Assembly (NCBI GenBank): GCA_016858145.1 | Contig: JAEHOE010000003.1 | Span: 310,001 to 374,000 of the forward strand | Reading direction: 5' to 3' | Source: Edaphochlamys debaryana | Lineage: Eukaryota; Chlorophyta; Chlorophyceae; Chlamydomonadales | Length of the DNA stretch: 64,000 nt | Shown: positions 36,930 to 49,600 of the stretch, piece by piece | How positions within the stretch are numbered: position 1 is the stretch's first letter | Layout: every line of letters starts with the position of its first letter | The notes under the pieces: generated by a model | The model's input: only the letters and a program-made list of their open reading frames with translations | The model's database searches: none | Told to the model about the DNA's origin: nothing | Position numbers and translations under genes: made by a program

Positions 36930-39900
36930 TCAAGACGCCCTTGAACCCCCAGCCCCTGCCCCGGCCGCCGCCGTCCTCGCTCCGTGCTCCCGTGCGCACC
37001 GGGCGCTGCAGTACGCCCCCTCGCCGCAGCCGGGGTACGGCCGCAGCTCCCGCCCCGCCTCGCTGTCGCCGTCCAGGCAGGTGCAGCCCGGGTGGGCGCA
37101 CGAGGGCAGCAGCGACCGGGCGGCGGACGGGGGCGGAAGCGCGCTGGCAACACGCTCCGCCTTCCTATCGTCCACGCGCTTCCGAAGCCGCGCCAGCTCC
37201 TCAGCTCCGTCCCCGCCTCGCGCCCACGCAGCCACGAGCGGGGCCAGGCGCCGGGCGTAGTTGTCATGAACTGGGTCCGGAGCCCCTCGCAGCTTGCTCG
37301 CGAGCTCCCGCACCGCTTTGGGGCTCCAGGCGTGGGCGGGCAGTGTCGCACCCCGGGCCTCCGCCGCTGCGCCCTCCCGCACCGCCCGCCGCACCTCCTC
37401 GGGTGCTGCCCCGGCTACCAGGGCGCAGGACAAGGAAGTGAGGTACACAAGGCTTGCACCTTGCAGGCCGCCGGACGAGCACAGGGCCGTGAGGCGCAGC
37501 AGCGATGCGAGCACCCCCACGAGCCCCGCCTCCTGCAGAAACAGGCGCCGCCACTCATTGCCGCCGCCGCTGCTGCCACCACCGCCGCCGCTGCCACCTG
37601 CCAGTCCGGCGCCGCCCTCCGTCAGCAGTTGCGGCAGCAGCGGGCACCACGACACATAGGCCTGGGCAGACACAATCACAACGGAAAACCATGAGCTCAC
37701 GTCGTTCCGCCGCCCCAGCCGGCCCTTCAGCACTAGTGCTGCCGCCTCGCGCACCAGCCGCGCCAGCGGCGGCAGCCCCTCCGCGGCGCAGCGCACGAGC
37801 AGCAGCCGCAGCTGCTGGCTGGCCCGGTCCGGTCGGGGCTCCATGCCGCATGACAGATCGTCGACTCACGCGCCAAGACAGGACCACAGGAGTGGGGGTT
37901 GCGCGGCATCCGCACGCCTGAGGAGCTTGCAGAGCGTGGTGACGAGGGCAGCGGCCTGCTGGGGCTCGCCGTAGGCCAGGAGGCGGCCCAACAGGACCTC
38001 CCCGTTGCGCTCCGGGTGCATGAGCTGCAGGATAAGCCATGTCTCGCGCCCTTCCGGCGCCTCCCCCGCTCGGCGCAGCAGGCGCTCCAGGCAGGGCAGC
38101 AGCCCGGCAGCCAGGGCCGCGGGGAGGGGCGCCGGGGGCTCGGGCGGGACCGTGTCTGGGCGGGGGGCCAGGGAAGGAGGCGGAGGTCAGCAGGCAGGCA
38201 GGAACGTGGCCTCAGAGATGCGGCCCCGCAGGCAAAGGTTCACAGAGCAAGTCTGGTGATGGCACCACCAAGGGGCCTCAAAGGGACCAAACCTGCGAGC
38301 CCATGCCAGCCGACAGTCAACAGGTAAACGGAGTGTCTTGCATCGGCCGGGCCTGTCCGTTTACGGTCCTCCGACCCGGCCCGCCCCGCACTCACCGTCC
38401 TTGCGGAGCAGCCTGCCCTGCACGAGCAGTCCCAGCCAGCAGATGACCAGCAGCCGGACGGTGTCTCCCTCCCAAACGCCCGCCTGGGCCGCCGCCCCCA
38501 CCACCACGTGCCACCAGTCCGCCGCCTGCCGCATGCGGCCCGCCATCACACGGTCCTGGAAGCCGCTGTGACGGATCTGGCCGAGGGCTTGCTGCAACAC
38601 GCCCTCCACGTCCTCCTTCCGCAGCAGCAGTTGGAGCGGCCGCGGGTCCTCAGCGCCGCCGCCCTCGGCCCCCTCCGCCTGCGGCTTTGGCTCCACCCAG
38701 TCCCGGACGGACGCCACGGCCCAGAGGCCCATGCGGAGGAGGAGGGACGATGCAAAGGTGGGGGTGCCGGGGAGAAGGTGTGGCGTGTAGGTCAGGCCGC
38801 CGGGAAGGCTGCTCGTGAAGCAGTTGAGGAGGCCTTCGTACAGGGCCTGCCTGCGCGACAGAGGCGAGGCGAGGGGCACATGACGAGGCAGACACACGCG
38901 TGCGTTCCACAGCATGAGCACCGGTTCGACACCCGTGCGTGCCGTGCACACCTTTAGGACCGGCCCACACGAGCAGCCATTCCCACCTGCCGTGCAGCCC
39001 CCGTGCGTCCACCGGCATGCTGCCGCTGGGGCTGCGTACGTGTACGGGCAGTCCCGCAAGAACGGCCTGCGGCAGCCCGTACGCCGGCCCTCCGTCCGCG
39101 AGGCACAGCGCCGCCAGCCCGGCCGATAGGGCCAGGTGCCGAACGCAGGGGCCGGACACCGTGGAGAGGACCCGGGCGGCGGCGGTGGGGCCGCCGAAGC
39201 CTGGGGCTGCATCCGTCAAGATTCCCAATGTACTGAGCATGCAGTTGTAAGAGACGACCAGCTGGACAACAGCAGCAGACCGCTGGGCCTCCGCCACCCC
39301 CGCCAGCGCCTCCGCCCCCAGCATCACCGCCCGCGCCAGGTGCTCCATGACACCGCTGTCCGCCAGGGCGCTGACCAGCTCCCCCACGAACACCCGCCGA
39401 CACACCTCCAGCCGCCGCAGCTCGCGGTCGGCAGCGGCGGCGGGGGCAGCAGCGGCGGCGGCGGGGGGAGGTGGTGGGAGCTGCTTGATGATGTCGATGG
39501 CGAGGCTTAACAGATCGGTGATCAGAACGGAGGTGGCGTGAACTGCCGCCGCTGCCCCTTCCAGCCCTTCCGCTGCCCCCGCCGCGGCCCCTGTCCCTGC
39601 CCCCGCCGCGGCCCCTGCCCCTGCCGCCTCCGCTGCCCCTGCCCCCGCCACAGCCGCCTCCGCTGCCGCTGCCCCTGCCCCTCCCGCCCCCTCCCCTGCG
39701 CCCCCCTGCTCCAGGCGGGCTTTGCCCAGCGCGAGGGCACGGGCCAGGCTGTGGAGCGTCTGCATGCGCAGGAGGGCGCGGAGGAAGGACAGCGGGCCCG
39801 CGGCTGGGGGCCCTGCCGGGAGCGCGCCCACGAGCGCTGCCGCCAGCTTCATCGCTGCCCCCCCGAGGTGGACTCTTGCGGCCGCGACCACCGCAGCGCA

Positions 39901-40170
39901 GCCGTCTGGGCCGCTGGGGTCCGCGAGCCAGCGAGTTCCGAAAGCCATGCAGCGCAGGATGGCGGCCGAGACCTGGGCGTTCGATAGCAGCGCTGAAGCT
40001 GCTCGTACTGCGACAGCAGGCTGTTGGGCAAGCGTAGTCATGAGGTTCAGCTGTGCTTGCAGCTCCTCCAACTCGCCTATGCCCATCGCTGAGCCCAGCC
40101 TTGGCGCCAGCGCCACAGCCCTATCCGCTGCGGTTCGAACAGCCTCAGGGAGGCCTTCGAGAGCGGCCAT
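36930..40170 (-). CDS. large helical protein with C-terminal MYND-like zinc finger
   Basis: Four exons on the minus strand: 40170-38987, 38850-38396, 38155-37870 and 37818-36930, phases 2, 1, 2, giving 937 residues. Most of the protein is Ala/Leu-rich helical sequence with a low-complexity Ala/Gly insertion (about 165-230). Residues 882-920 hold Cys and His spacing CAHPGCTCL...CGEGAYCSARCAREHG, a MYND-type zinc-binding finger that usually mediates protein-protein contacts; the last H-x-C pair of a standard MYND is not evident. Proteins of this plan are common and poorly characterised in this algal group. The exon 3-4 junction is uncertain: the frame is continuous except for one TGA (37868-37866). 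It is removed by a 51-base intron (37869-37819, strong donor GTGAGT), unusually short; a GC donor upstream is the alternative. Confidence 0.7.
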
Positions 40171-40477
40171 GGTGCGCCAGCTCGTGTAGGTGCAGCGCGG
40201 CAAGGAGGACAAGGTATCAGGATTACAGCGACAAGGCTGCACGAGGTGCGAGAAGGAGCACGCTCAAGGTTACCGCTATATGACCCGCTATGTGATCAGT
40301 CGAGCCCAGCTCCAAAGCCTCCTCAAGGAGCGCGCCGCACGCACGGCACGCTATTGCCATCGCTCCTAGCGCTGGGAAGCCCACGAAGCGCAATTTTCCT
40401 CTTCCAGGAACACTTTCCCTTGTGCTTCAGGCAATGCACTGACCGCGGGCTTGAAGAGAGGCTTCCGGAGAGAGAGG
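40171..40477. promoter_or_regulatory. 307-base bidirectional promoter region
   Basis: Only 307 bases separate the divergent ATGs of the MYND gene and the giant gene. CTATATGA near 40276 is the only TATA-like element. Shared regulation of the two genes is plausible from spacing alone. Confidence 0.5.
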
Positions 40478-41813
40478 ATGAAGCGGCCTGACGCGGAGAC
40501 GGCCGAGGGTCCGGGAGCAGCGAAGCGACACCGTAAGCAGAGGGTTGCATTCAGCGGAGCGGGGAAATTGGGGCTTGAGGAACCTCAGTGTGGCATCGCG
40601 ACATGCCCGCACGCTCTCCTGCAGGTGCTGTGGAGCCTTTGGACAATGCACGAGTCCATACGGTGCTCGAGCCGCTGCTAGGTTGTGGAGTCCTGCGCTC
40701 GGCTGGCGAAAGCATCCTGGCCCATGCTGGCCCGCTGAGCGGCAGCCTTTCCCTGACCCCGCAAAGTGGCTGCCAATGCTACTGGCACCGTGTATGTACC
40801 GAGGGGGGCGCCTCGGCTGCCGAGGGCGCAGCGGAGCTCAAGGCCATGGTAAGCATTTGCTTGGCCCGGTCCACGGGGCGCCAACCTACGAAGCCAGGCT
40901 AGCTGCCCCCCGCAACTGCGAAAGCTTCTTCTCAAGGCACAGGGCCTGCCTCGGGCACGGAACCGACATCGACGGCCCTCTGCAGCCCCGCCGAAAGCGC
41001 CCCTCCCTCTCTCCTCCGCACCCCCCCAGGTCTCCCCCTGGGCCTGGGCCGACGTGAAGAAAGTGCTGCACCGCCGCTGCGTGCACAGCCTCATCGTACG
41101 GCACAGCAGCGACGGCGAGCGCCTGCTGCTGCGCGGCTTCCTGCACGTGCCGCACGCCGACATTGAGATCTGCAGCTGCCTCGGCACGCCCAACGCAGCA
41201 CGCGTAGCACGCGCCATGGCCGCATCTGGCGCCGCCGCCAGCGGCGGCGCCGCTCGCACCGGCCCCGCCGCCGCCGCCCCGGCGGACGCCGACACCGGTG
41301 GCGGCGGCGGCGGAGCCGCTGCGGGCGCGGAGGGCTTGGACGGGGCCGGGGCGGGGGCGGGGGGTGAGGCAGCGGCGGCCGGCGGCGGCAATGGCGCCAT
41401 GCCGGGCACGTGTGGCCCCGCCGAGCGGTACGGCCACGTGGTGGAGGCGGTACTGCGGGCGGAAGACGGGGCGCTGGAGGCCTGTGCGGCCAGCTGCTGC
41501 GGCGTGGGTGAGAGGCACAGGGGGGGGGGGCTGGGGCCGGGGTTGGGATGGGCGAGTGCGGGGGTGGTGGGGCGGTCAGGCTGCTCGGGCAAGCGGGCGC
41601 AGGGTCATGGCGGGGGACCCCAGTACCGAGCGGCCTGGACCCGCCGCCCTTCCCGCACTCCTCTCCCGCCCTCTCTCACCCCGTGCCATGCCCCCTCCCC
41701 CCCAGGCTACGACGCGCTCCAGTCGCAGCTGTGCCCCTGCGTGGCGGCGGTGCTGCTGGCGGCGCGGGCCGGCGGCGGAGCGGCGGCGCTGTGTGAGCGG
41801 GACACGCGGCACC

Positions 41814-41848
<35 letters not shown>

Positions 41849-44800
41849 GCAGCGGCGGCCCTGGCGGCGGCGGCAGGGGCTCCCGACGGGTCGACGGAGG
41901 CGGCCGGGCAGGGGCAGGGGCCGGGGCCAGGGTATGGTCTGACGGGGACGGGGCGGGCGGCGGCCGGGGCTCCGGGCTCGGCCGCGGAGCTGCTGGCGGC
42001 TGCGTCCGGGGGAGCACTGTCGCTGGGGCCCAACCACGTGGTGAGCGGTTGGGTGGGTGGGTGGGTGGGTGGGGAGGGGACTGGTGGCGAACGAAGTGGA
42101 ACAGTGGGGGCGGTATGGAGGGCTGTGCAACCGGCACGCTCGAGGGGCAGGGGCGGGCACGCTGTCGGGGGGTCAGGGTCCCGCGCCTGTGCTGGGGCAA
42201 GGGAGCTGGCCTGCCAGGTCCGACCCTTGGCCCTCGGGAGTCAAGCGGGCAGGCGGAGTCGGAGGTCCTGGACCGGGGGCCACGCAGCCTCCGGGTTGGT
42301 TTCCTTCCACCCTCACGCCGGCACGCTCTCCACGCGATCCCCCCCAGGTGGCGCCCCCGCCCGCGCACCCCTCCCTGCTGTCTGGCCCCGGTGTGGCGCT
42401 GAGCCTCGAGGGGGAGCTGGAGCGGCCCAGGTGGGGGGGCGGAGGGAGGGGCAGGGGAGGGCGGATGCCAGAGAGGGGAGGGGCAGGAGAGGGGAGGGGC
42501 AGGAGAGGGGAGGGGCAGGAGAGGTGAGGGGCAGGAGAGGGGAGGGGCAGGAGAGGGGAGGGGCAGGCGAGTGCAGGGGCAGGAGAGGGGAGGGGCAGGA
42601 GAGGTGAGGGCAGGAGAGGGGAGGGGCAGGAGAGGGGAGGGGCAGGAGAGGTGAGGGGCAGGAGAGGGGAGGGGCAGGAGAGGTGAGGGGCAGGAGAGGG
42701 GAGGGGCAGGAGAGGGGAGGGGCAGGAGAGGGGAGGGGCAGGAGAGGTGAGGGGCAGGAGAGGGGAGGGGCAGGAGAGGGGAGGGGCAGGAGAGGGGAGG
42801 GGCAGGGGAGGGCGGATGCCAGAGAGGGGAGGGGCAGGAGAGTGCAGGGGCAGGAGAGGGGAGGGGCAGGAGAGGGGAGGGGCAGGAGAGGGGAGGGGCA
42901 GGAGATGGGGCTGGAGCGGCCCAGGTGCTGCGTGGGGGGGAGGGGAGGGATGGGAGATGGGAGGGGCAGGAGAGGGGAGGGCCAAGGGGCATGGGTGGGG
43001 AGGGGCCAGGAGAGGGGGGGTGCCAGAGAGGGTAGGGCGGCAGACGGGGGAAAGGTGCAGGAGAAGTGAAGGGCAGGAGGAAGGGCAGGGGGCTGAGAGT
43101 GAGGAGCGTGGCGAAATGAGGGTTCTAAGCGGGCGCAGAGAGAGCGTACGGCGCATCCCCAACCCACGCTCCTCTCCCACCCCCCAGGCGCGTCCCTGAG
43201 TCCCTCCGCCCACACCTCATCCCCTGCCGCCGGGCCGGCCCAGCCCCGGGCGCCGGCGGGGCCGCCGGCCCCTCCACCAGCTCTGCCCGGCCCCCGCCCG
43301 CGGCCCCACGCGCCCCCGTCCCCGCGCCCCACGTCCCCGTGCCACCCGCCGCGGAGCTTGGGGCGGCGGGGCCGGACGGGGCCGTGCGCTTCGCGGCCCA
43401 CACGGCTGCCTCCACGCTGCCCTCGGCCGTGGCCCGGGCCGCGTTCCCCGGCTGGTACCGGGAGGGGGCGGTCGTGCAGATCGCTACCGAGAGGTGTGTG
43501 GGGGAAGAGGGGCGAGGGAGGGGGAGGGGGTGAGAGAGGGCAGACGGGGCGCAGGACGACCGGTGAAGTGTGCGCATGAGGCTACAAGGCAGGAAGACAA
43601 GAGGACCTCAGCAACAAAGCCCCCCCGTTCTCCCTCTTCCTTCCCCCCAGGTACCGGGACAACTACCGAATGCTACTGCCCCCGGACGACGCAGCCCTGG
43701 CCGCAGCCGCAGCAGCCGCAGCAGCCGCCTCGCGCCCCTCCGCTAACCGCCTGCGTGCGAACGGCGGCGGCGGCCGGGCCGGCGGCGGCCGCGGCCGTGG
43801 CGGCGCCGCCCCCCCGCCGCCTCCGCCGCCGCCGCCCGCGCTGCCGTGGGCCTTTGGCGCGGGTGGGGCGGGGGCCAGCCTGGACATGACGGCGGGCATA
43901 GTGGAGACGGCGGCCAAGTACATCTCGTCCAGGTGGGGTGTTGGCGGTTGGGAGTTGGGAGTTGGGAGTTGGGAGGTGGGGGATGACGGAGGCCCGGCGG
44001 GGCCGGGCTGGAGGGAGGGGTCTGTGCTCGCTGTTCACCCTGTCACCTTCCCGTCTCGCCCGTCGTGTGGCCCCGCCCGAGCCCTCCACACGCTGTCCTT
44101 TTCCCCCTCCCCCCCGTCCTCCTCCCCCCAGGGCCGCCGAGCGAGGGCCCGTGTGGGAGCAACGCATGACGCTGCTCACGGCCCGGGCGGCTTTCGAGGT
44201 GGGGGAGGGGGGAGCGGGTGGATGGGGGATGAAGCGGGAGGTGGTGGATGGGGGCAGGACGGTGCTTAGAATGCGGCTCAGGTGGGCCTGCTTGGCCCTG
44301 CCTGGTCCTGATGGGGCCTACAGCCTCCGGTGCGGCCGCCCGGGCCCCTCACCCCTCCTCCTCTCCCGCTTCTCAGCTTCAAACACCCCCCTCCACCCCT
44401 CCACACACACACCCAGGTGGACCCCGAGCTCAAGGCCCACGCGGGGGGCAGCGACCCGGGGGACATGTGGGTGGCAGGGGGGGGGCAGGAGGGGGGGTGT
44501 TTGAAGCTGATAAGCGGGAGAGCGTCGAATGGTTAGTGGGGGCAGGAGGGGGGAATGGGTGGGGCGCGGAGCGAATGCGGAGTGGAGCGGGGTCTTCCAG
44601 GGCCACAACCCCAGGGCCGCGCCCCCATCGTTGATGCCCCCTCCCCCATCGTTGATGCCCCCTCCCCCATCGTTGATGCCCCCTCCCCCATCGTTGATGC
44701 CCCCTCTCCCTTTCCGCGCCCCTCCGCCCCCGCAGCTGGCCCCCCGCCGTGCTGTCAGCGTTCGACGAGGCCTGCCTGCCCCCCGGCGCCCCCGGCTCCC

Positions 44801-46640
44801 CGCCCGGCAGCCAGGGCGCCGCAGGGGCGCTGGCGGGCCTGCTGCGCGTGCTGTGGCTGCTGCTGTGCTGCTGGGAGCTGGACTCGGGCACAGCACGCCG
44901 GGCCAAGCTGGTGGCACAGGTGGGTGGGGGCCGAGCGGAGGGAGGTGGAGGGGTGGGGCGGGGCTTGAGGGACGGGGTAGTTTCAAGCCCCCCACGCCGA
45001 ACCCCCTTTCCTGGCGCTGGCATTGCGATCCCGCTCAGTTTCAACAACCCCTCCAATCCCCCTCACCCGCCCATCCGCCCCCCACCCACCCCAGGCCGCC
45101 TCCAAGCTGCTCCTGGCCGCCGACCTCCCCCCCTACCAGCGCGCCGCCGCCGCCCGCCTGCTGGGCTCCTGGCGCCTGCGCCTGGCGGACGCCGCCGCCT
45201 CGCAAAGCCGCCGGCCGGGGTACGGCAGCTCGGCGGACACGGCCGTGGCGGAGCTCCTCACGCGCCTCACGACGGTTAGTTGGTTGGGGCGGTTGGGGCG
45301 GTTGGGTTGTGGAGGTTGGCGGCAGGGCTGTTCAGGTTCTTTGCATGCCCCCGAGCTGCCCGACAGTTGAACTCAGCCCGCGCTGTGTCAGTCCCAGCGC
45401 TGAGCCTGGGCCTGTTGAGCCAGGTTCAGCAACAACAGTCGGCCGAACAAGGGCCTTGACTGCTGCGCAGCTCAGTGATGCAGTGGGCCTGTCGTCAGGT
45501 CCAGCTTGCGCTGCGTCAGTCCCAGCGCTTAGGAATGACGCGTTACAGGATTGCGGCCAGCGGGCAGCAAGCTGCCGGCCCCGCACAAGGGGGAGAGAGC
45601 CCAGCGCTTAGCCTGGGCTGAACGCCGGGGCTTACGCAGCGCGGGCTGAGCCTGGCGATGGGGCAGCTTGAGCGTCAAGGACCCTGAACACTCTTCGTCA
45701 GGGCATCAGCCGGTGTCCTTGTGGTCATCATGTTCAAAACTCGGACAACTCGGCCCCCTCCTTTCCCCACACCCGCAGGCCCACGTGCTCGCACGCGACG
45801 GTTGGGACGCGCCCCACGTGCTGGCCGCCATGGGCTTAGTAAGCCCGGCCTCGGCGGCAGAAGCCCCCGCCGCCGCCGCCGGCAACGGGCACGTCCACGG
45901 GCACGGGCACGCCCGTGCACTCGCTCCCGCCCCGGCCGGCCCCGGGTCAGCGCATGCCCACCCCTCCACCACCACCGCCGGCGCAACCGCCGGCGCCGCG
46001 GGTGCAAGTGGGGCAGGGGCGGCGGCAGGGCCGCTGCCGCCGCCCTCGCTGCTGCCCTCCTGGACCGGGCTGCGCCCCGCCAACCCCGCCGAGGCCCGGC
46101 GGCAGCACACGCAGCAGCAGGCGGCGGCGGCTGGCGGCGGCGGCGGCGGAGCCGCGGGAGTGGCGGTGCCGCCGGGTGTTGAGATGGTTGTGCCGTACGG
46201 TGCTGGCGGCCTGAGCACCGCCGAGCGGGCGCCGCCGCCCATGCCGTTCGTGCCGTACTCGCCGCCGCCGCTGCAGGGGGTGGTGTCGACGGCGGCTGCG
46301 GGGCTGCAGGTGCGTGCGTGCGTGTGCGGGTGTGGTTGCGAGGAAACCAAACGAAAGAGCATGTCGTGTCATGATGGGTACAATAGCCTGCAGCAGCTGC
46401 TGCCCAAGGGGTTCTCCGCCCACTAAGAGGCGAGGTCACGTGTCACCACGCCTTTCCAATCGCACGACCAGAACCGCCAACCAACCAACCGCCAACCCAC
46501 CAACCACCAACCGCAGGAGGTGACGGAGCGGCTGCACGTGCTCGGGTCGTACGGCCTGGACGAGCCGTACGTTGCCCTGGCGGCGGCGGCGGGGGAGTGG
46601 AAGGCAGCTATCAAGGCGCTGCTGAGGCGGGGGCGCAAGT

Positions 46641-46672
<32 letters not shown>

Positions 46673-49600
46673 GGGGGGGGGGAAGGGAGGACGGGGAGGT
46701 GGCTGGGTCGTGGGAGGAGAGGGCTGTCAGGAGGAGGAGGGGATGTAGTCGATGTTCTCATGTCTCCACCACCGGTACTGCGGTGTGTTGGAAGCGCCTG
46801 CCCCAGCCCCGGCCCCAGTCCCGGCCCCAGTCCCCACACCGGTGTAGATACAGGGAGGGAAAGGAGCAGGGAGCGGTATCCTCCCCTTCGGCTCAGCACC
46901 GTGCTCCCATACCCCCCTCCGCCCCCTCTTCCTCTTAACCCCTCCCCCTCCCCCTCATCCGTCCCCTGCAACCTCCTCCCCTCACCCCACCCCACCCCCC
47001 TAGGGCCGACGTGGAGCGCGCCTGCCGCCTGGCCGAGGAGCGCCTCTCCTCCGCCGCCGCCAAGGCCCAGCAGGCGTGCTTCCTGCTGCACCAGGTGGGG
47101 GGGGGAGGGAAAGGGAGGGGGTGGGTAGAGGGGGCGCATGGTTGCTGAAAGCTTACAGGCGATCAGGGCCGTAGGCCCGCTCACATGATGCCGTGTCGAA
47201 TGGGCCCACGTGGCCTGACGCTTTGATGCGACAGTCCCACACCTCCCGCTCCATGCACCCCACGATTCCCCGCCCCTACCCCCCCCCCCCAGGTCATGAA
47301 GCCGGCCCTGGCCCTGACCCCCCTCCCCGACGGCCCCGCCCACACCCACACCCACACCCACGCCCACCCCGCCGCCGCCTACGCCCTTGCCGCCGCCGCC
47401 GCTGCCTTCCCCGGCGACCCCTCCGCCTCCACTGCCGCCGTCCCTCACTCCGCCAGCCCCTCCGTGCCCGGCTCGGCCGCCGCCGGAGGCGGCGGCGGCG
47501 GGGGCGTGGAGTCTCTGGTTGTGTCGGCTGTGGCCCAGCTGCCCCCCACCTTCGTGGCGGGGTGTGCGGCGCGGATGCTGCTGTCGGCTGTGCGGGCGGC
47601 GCTGGGGGTGCGGACAGGTGGGGAGGGGGGGGCGAGGGGGGAGGGGGGGAAAGGCCACAGCACAGCACGGCCTCGCACCCCGCTGAATGCTTCCACGCGG
47701 GTTCCCTTCCTCGTTCCCCACACTCCCTTTCCCCCTCCGCACGATCGGCACGATCCCGCTCAGCAACAAACTCCCCCTCCGCCCCCCCACCCGCCCCCCC
47801 AGGCCTGGCCCAGTTCCCCCCGGGCGCCGGGGGCGGCCCCGCAGCCGCCTCCGCCGCCTTCGAGCTCTCCTTCCTCCGGTCCGACGGCCGGGGCGAGCCG
47901 CACGATCCGGCGGCGGCGCTGGCGGCGGTGGTCGGATCTGGATCCGGGCCCGGGCTTGGGCCCGGCCGGGAACTGCCGGGCGTGGCCTCCCGGCTCAGCC
48001 CGTACACGGCCCTCGTACGGGCGGTGATTGCCCTGGTGGCGGAGAGTCAGGTGGGGTGGGTGGCTGCGAGGGTGGGGGGTGATTGGGCTGGGGAAGGGGG
48101 TTTCAGAGGTGGTTGTGGTGCGGTTATGGGGGGGGGGGGGGGGGGGTACGGGTCCCCGGAGGCGCCCTGCCCTCTCCCCCGTCCCTCCCCACCTGCTCCA
48201 CCCCCTCCGCCCTTCCCCCACACGCCTCCCCTCCCCTCCCCACCCACCCCAGGAGCGCGAGTGGTGTGCGGAGCAGGCCTCCCTCCGTGACGCGGGCCTC
48301 CTCGAGGACCCCGAGCCGGAGCCCGCGGAGGAGGGAGCGGAGGAGGCCGCCAACGGAGCCGCCGGCGGCGTTGCTGGCGGCCGCACTGCCGCCGCCGCCG
48401 CGCCGGCGGGCCCCGCGGAGGCGGCCGGGCCCGGCCGGGCCCCGCCCGGGCCCGGGGGTGCCGGGGCCGCCGGGGGCGGCGGAGCCGCGGCGGCGGGGCC
48501 GGGGCCCGGGCCGCCGGGGCTGGTGCTGCCCGAGGGCGGTCCGGCCCGCATCCTGCATGCTGCGCGGCGGGCGCTCGGGGGCTTCTTCCCGGGGTGGCCG
48601 GGGCTGATGCGGCTGCCGGGGGACGCGGAGGGGCCCGAAGTGCAGGCGCTAATGGCGGAGGTGCGTGCGGGGGGGGGTGAGCGGGTGCTTGTTGCTGAGC
48701 GGGATCGCGCCGAAGCCAGGGAAACCTTGCATGGGGGGGGGGGTGCTGGGTAAGGGGGGGTGGGGTGGCAGGCGATGCGACGTGCAGGCGCTCATGGTGG
48801 AGGTGAGGGGGGGTGTTGGGCAACCGGCAACGAGGAAAGCGTGAGCAAGCAGAAAGCCCGGCGAGACCCCGAGGGTGCGATGTAGCTCCGCGTAGCGAGT
48901 GCGGGGATGCGTACGTGTGGGGTGGCGGCGTGGGCGCGACTCGATCCCGCTCCCCCACCAAGCCCCCCCTCCCCCCACCCACCCACCCCACCCCCCGACC
49001 CCCCAGTTCGAGGCTCTCCGCCACGCCATGCCGCCCCCCCACCTGCTGGCCCGGGGGGGCCCCATGGTGATGCCGGAGATCATGCGCCTGCACGCAGAGA
49101 TGATGGCGGCCGTGCAGGCGAGGGGGGGGGAGGGGGGGGACGGCGTGTGTGTTTCGTGTCACGGGGGGTGAGTGTGTGCTGCATGGCACGCGGGGATGAT
49201 GGCGGCCGTGCAGGCGAGGGGGGGGAGGAGGGGGCGGGGCTGGGGTGTGAATAGGAAGGCGGGTAGGGTAAAAGGGGCGACCGGCTGTCGCACGGGGGTG
49301 CACACGAGGCGAGGCCGGCTGCTTACGCGCAGCCATGCCCCATGCTTACTTGCCCCCTCCCTCCCCCCTTCCCCCCCCGCTTTCCCCCAGGGTGTTCGCG
49401 ACGCGGGCGGCCCCCCCGAGTGCGACTGCGAGGCCTGCAGGCGCCAACGCGTAGAGCGACTGGGTGGGGGGGGCAGGGGGGGAGGGGGCAGGGGGGGATT
49501 GATTTCGAGCGTCTTGAGGTGGGGGGCCGTTGCGAGGGAGGCCGGGGGCGTGTGACGAGTCGTGTCAGAGGGGAAACGGGGAACGGCGGTGAGGCGTGCG

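Noticed and set aside
41676..43401. Long Pro/Ser-rich minus-strand open frames over the giant gene's intron minisatellite
   Set aside because: They are translations of the G-rich repeat and of shadow frames, with no start context or domain.
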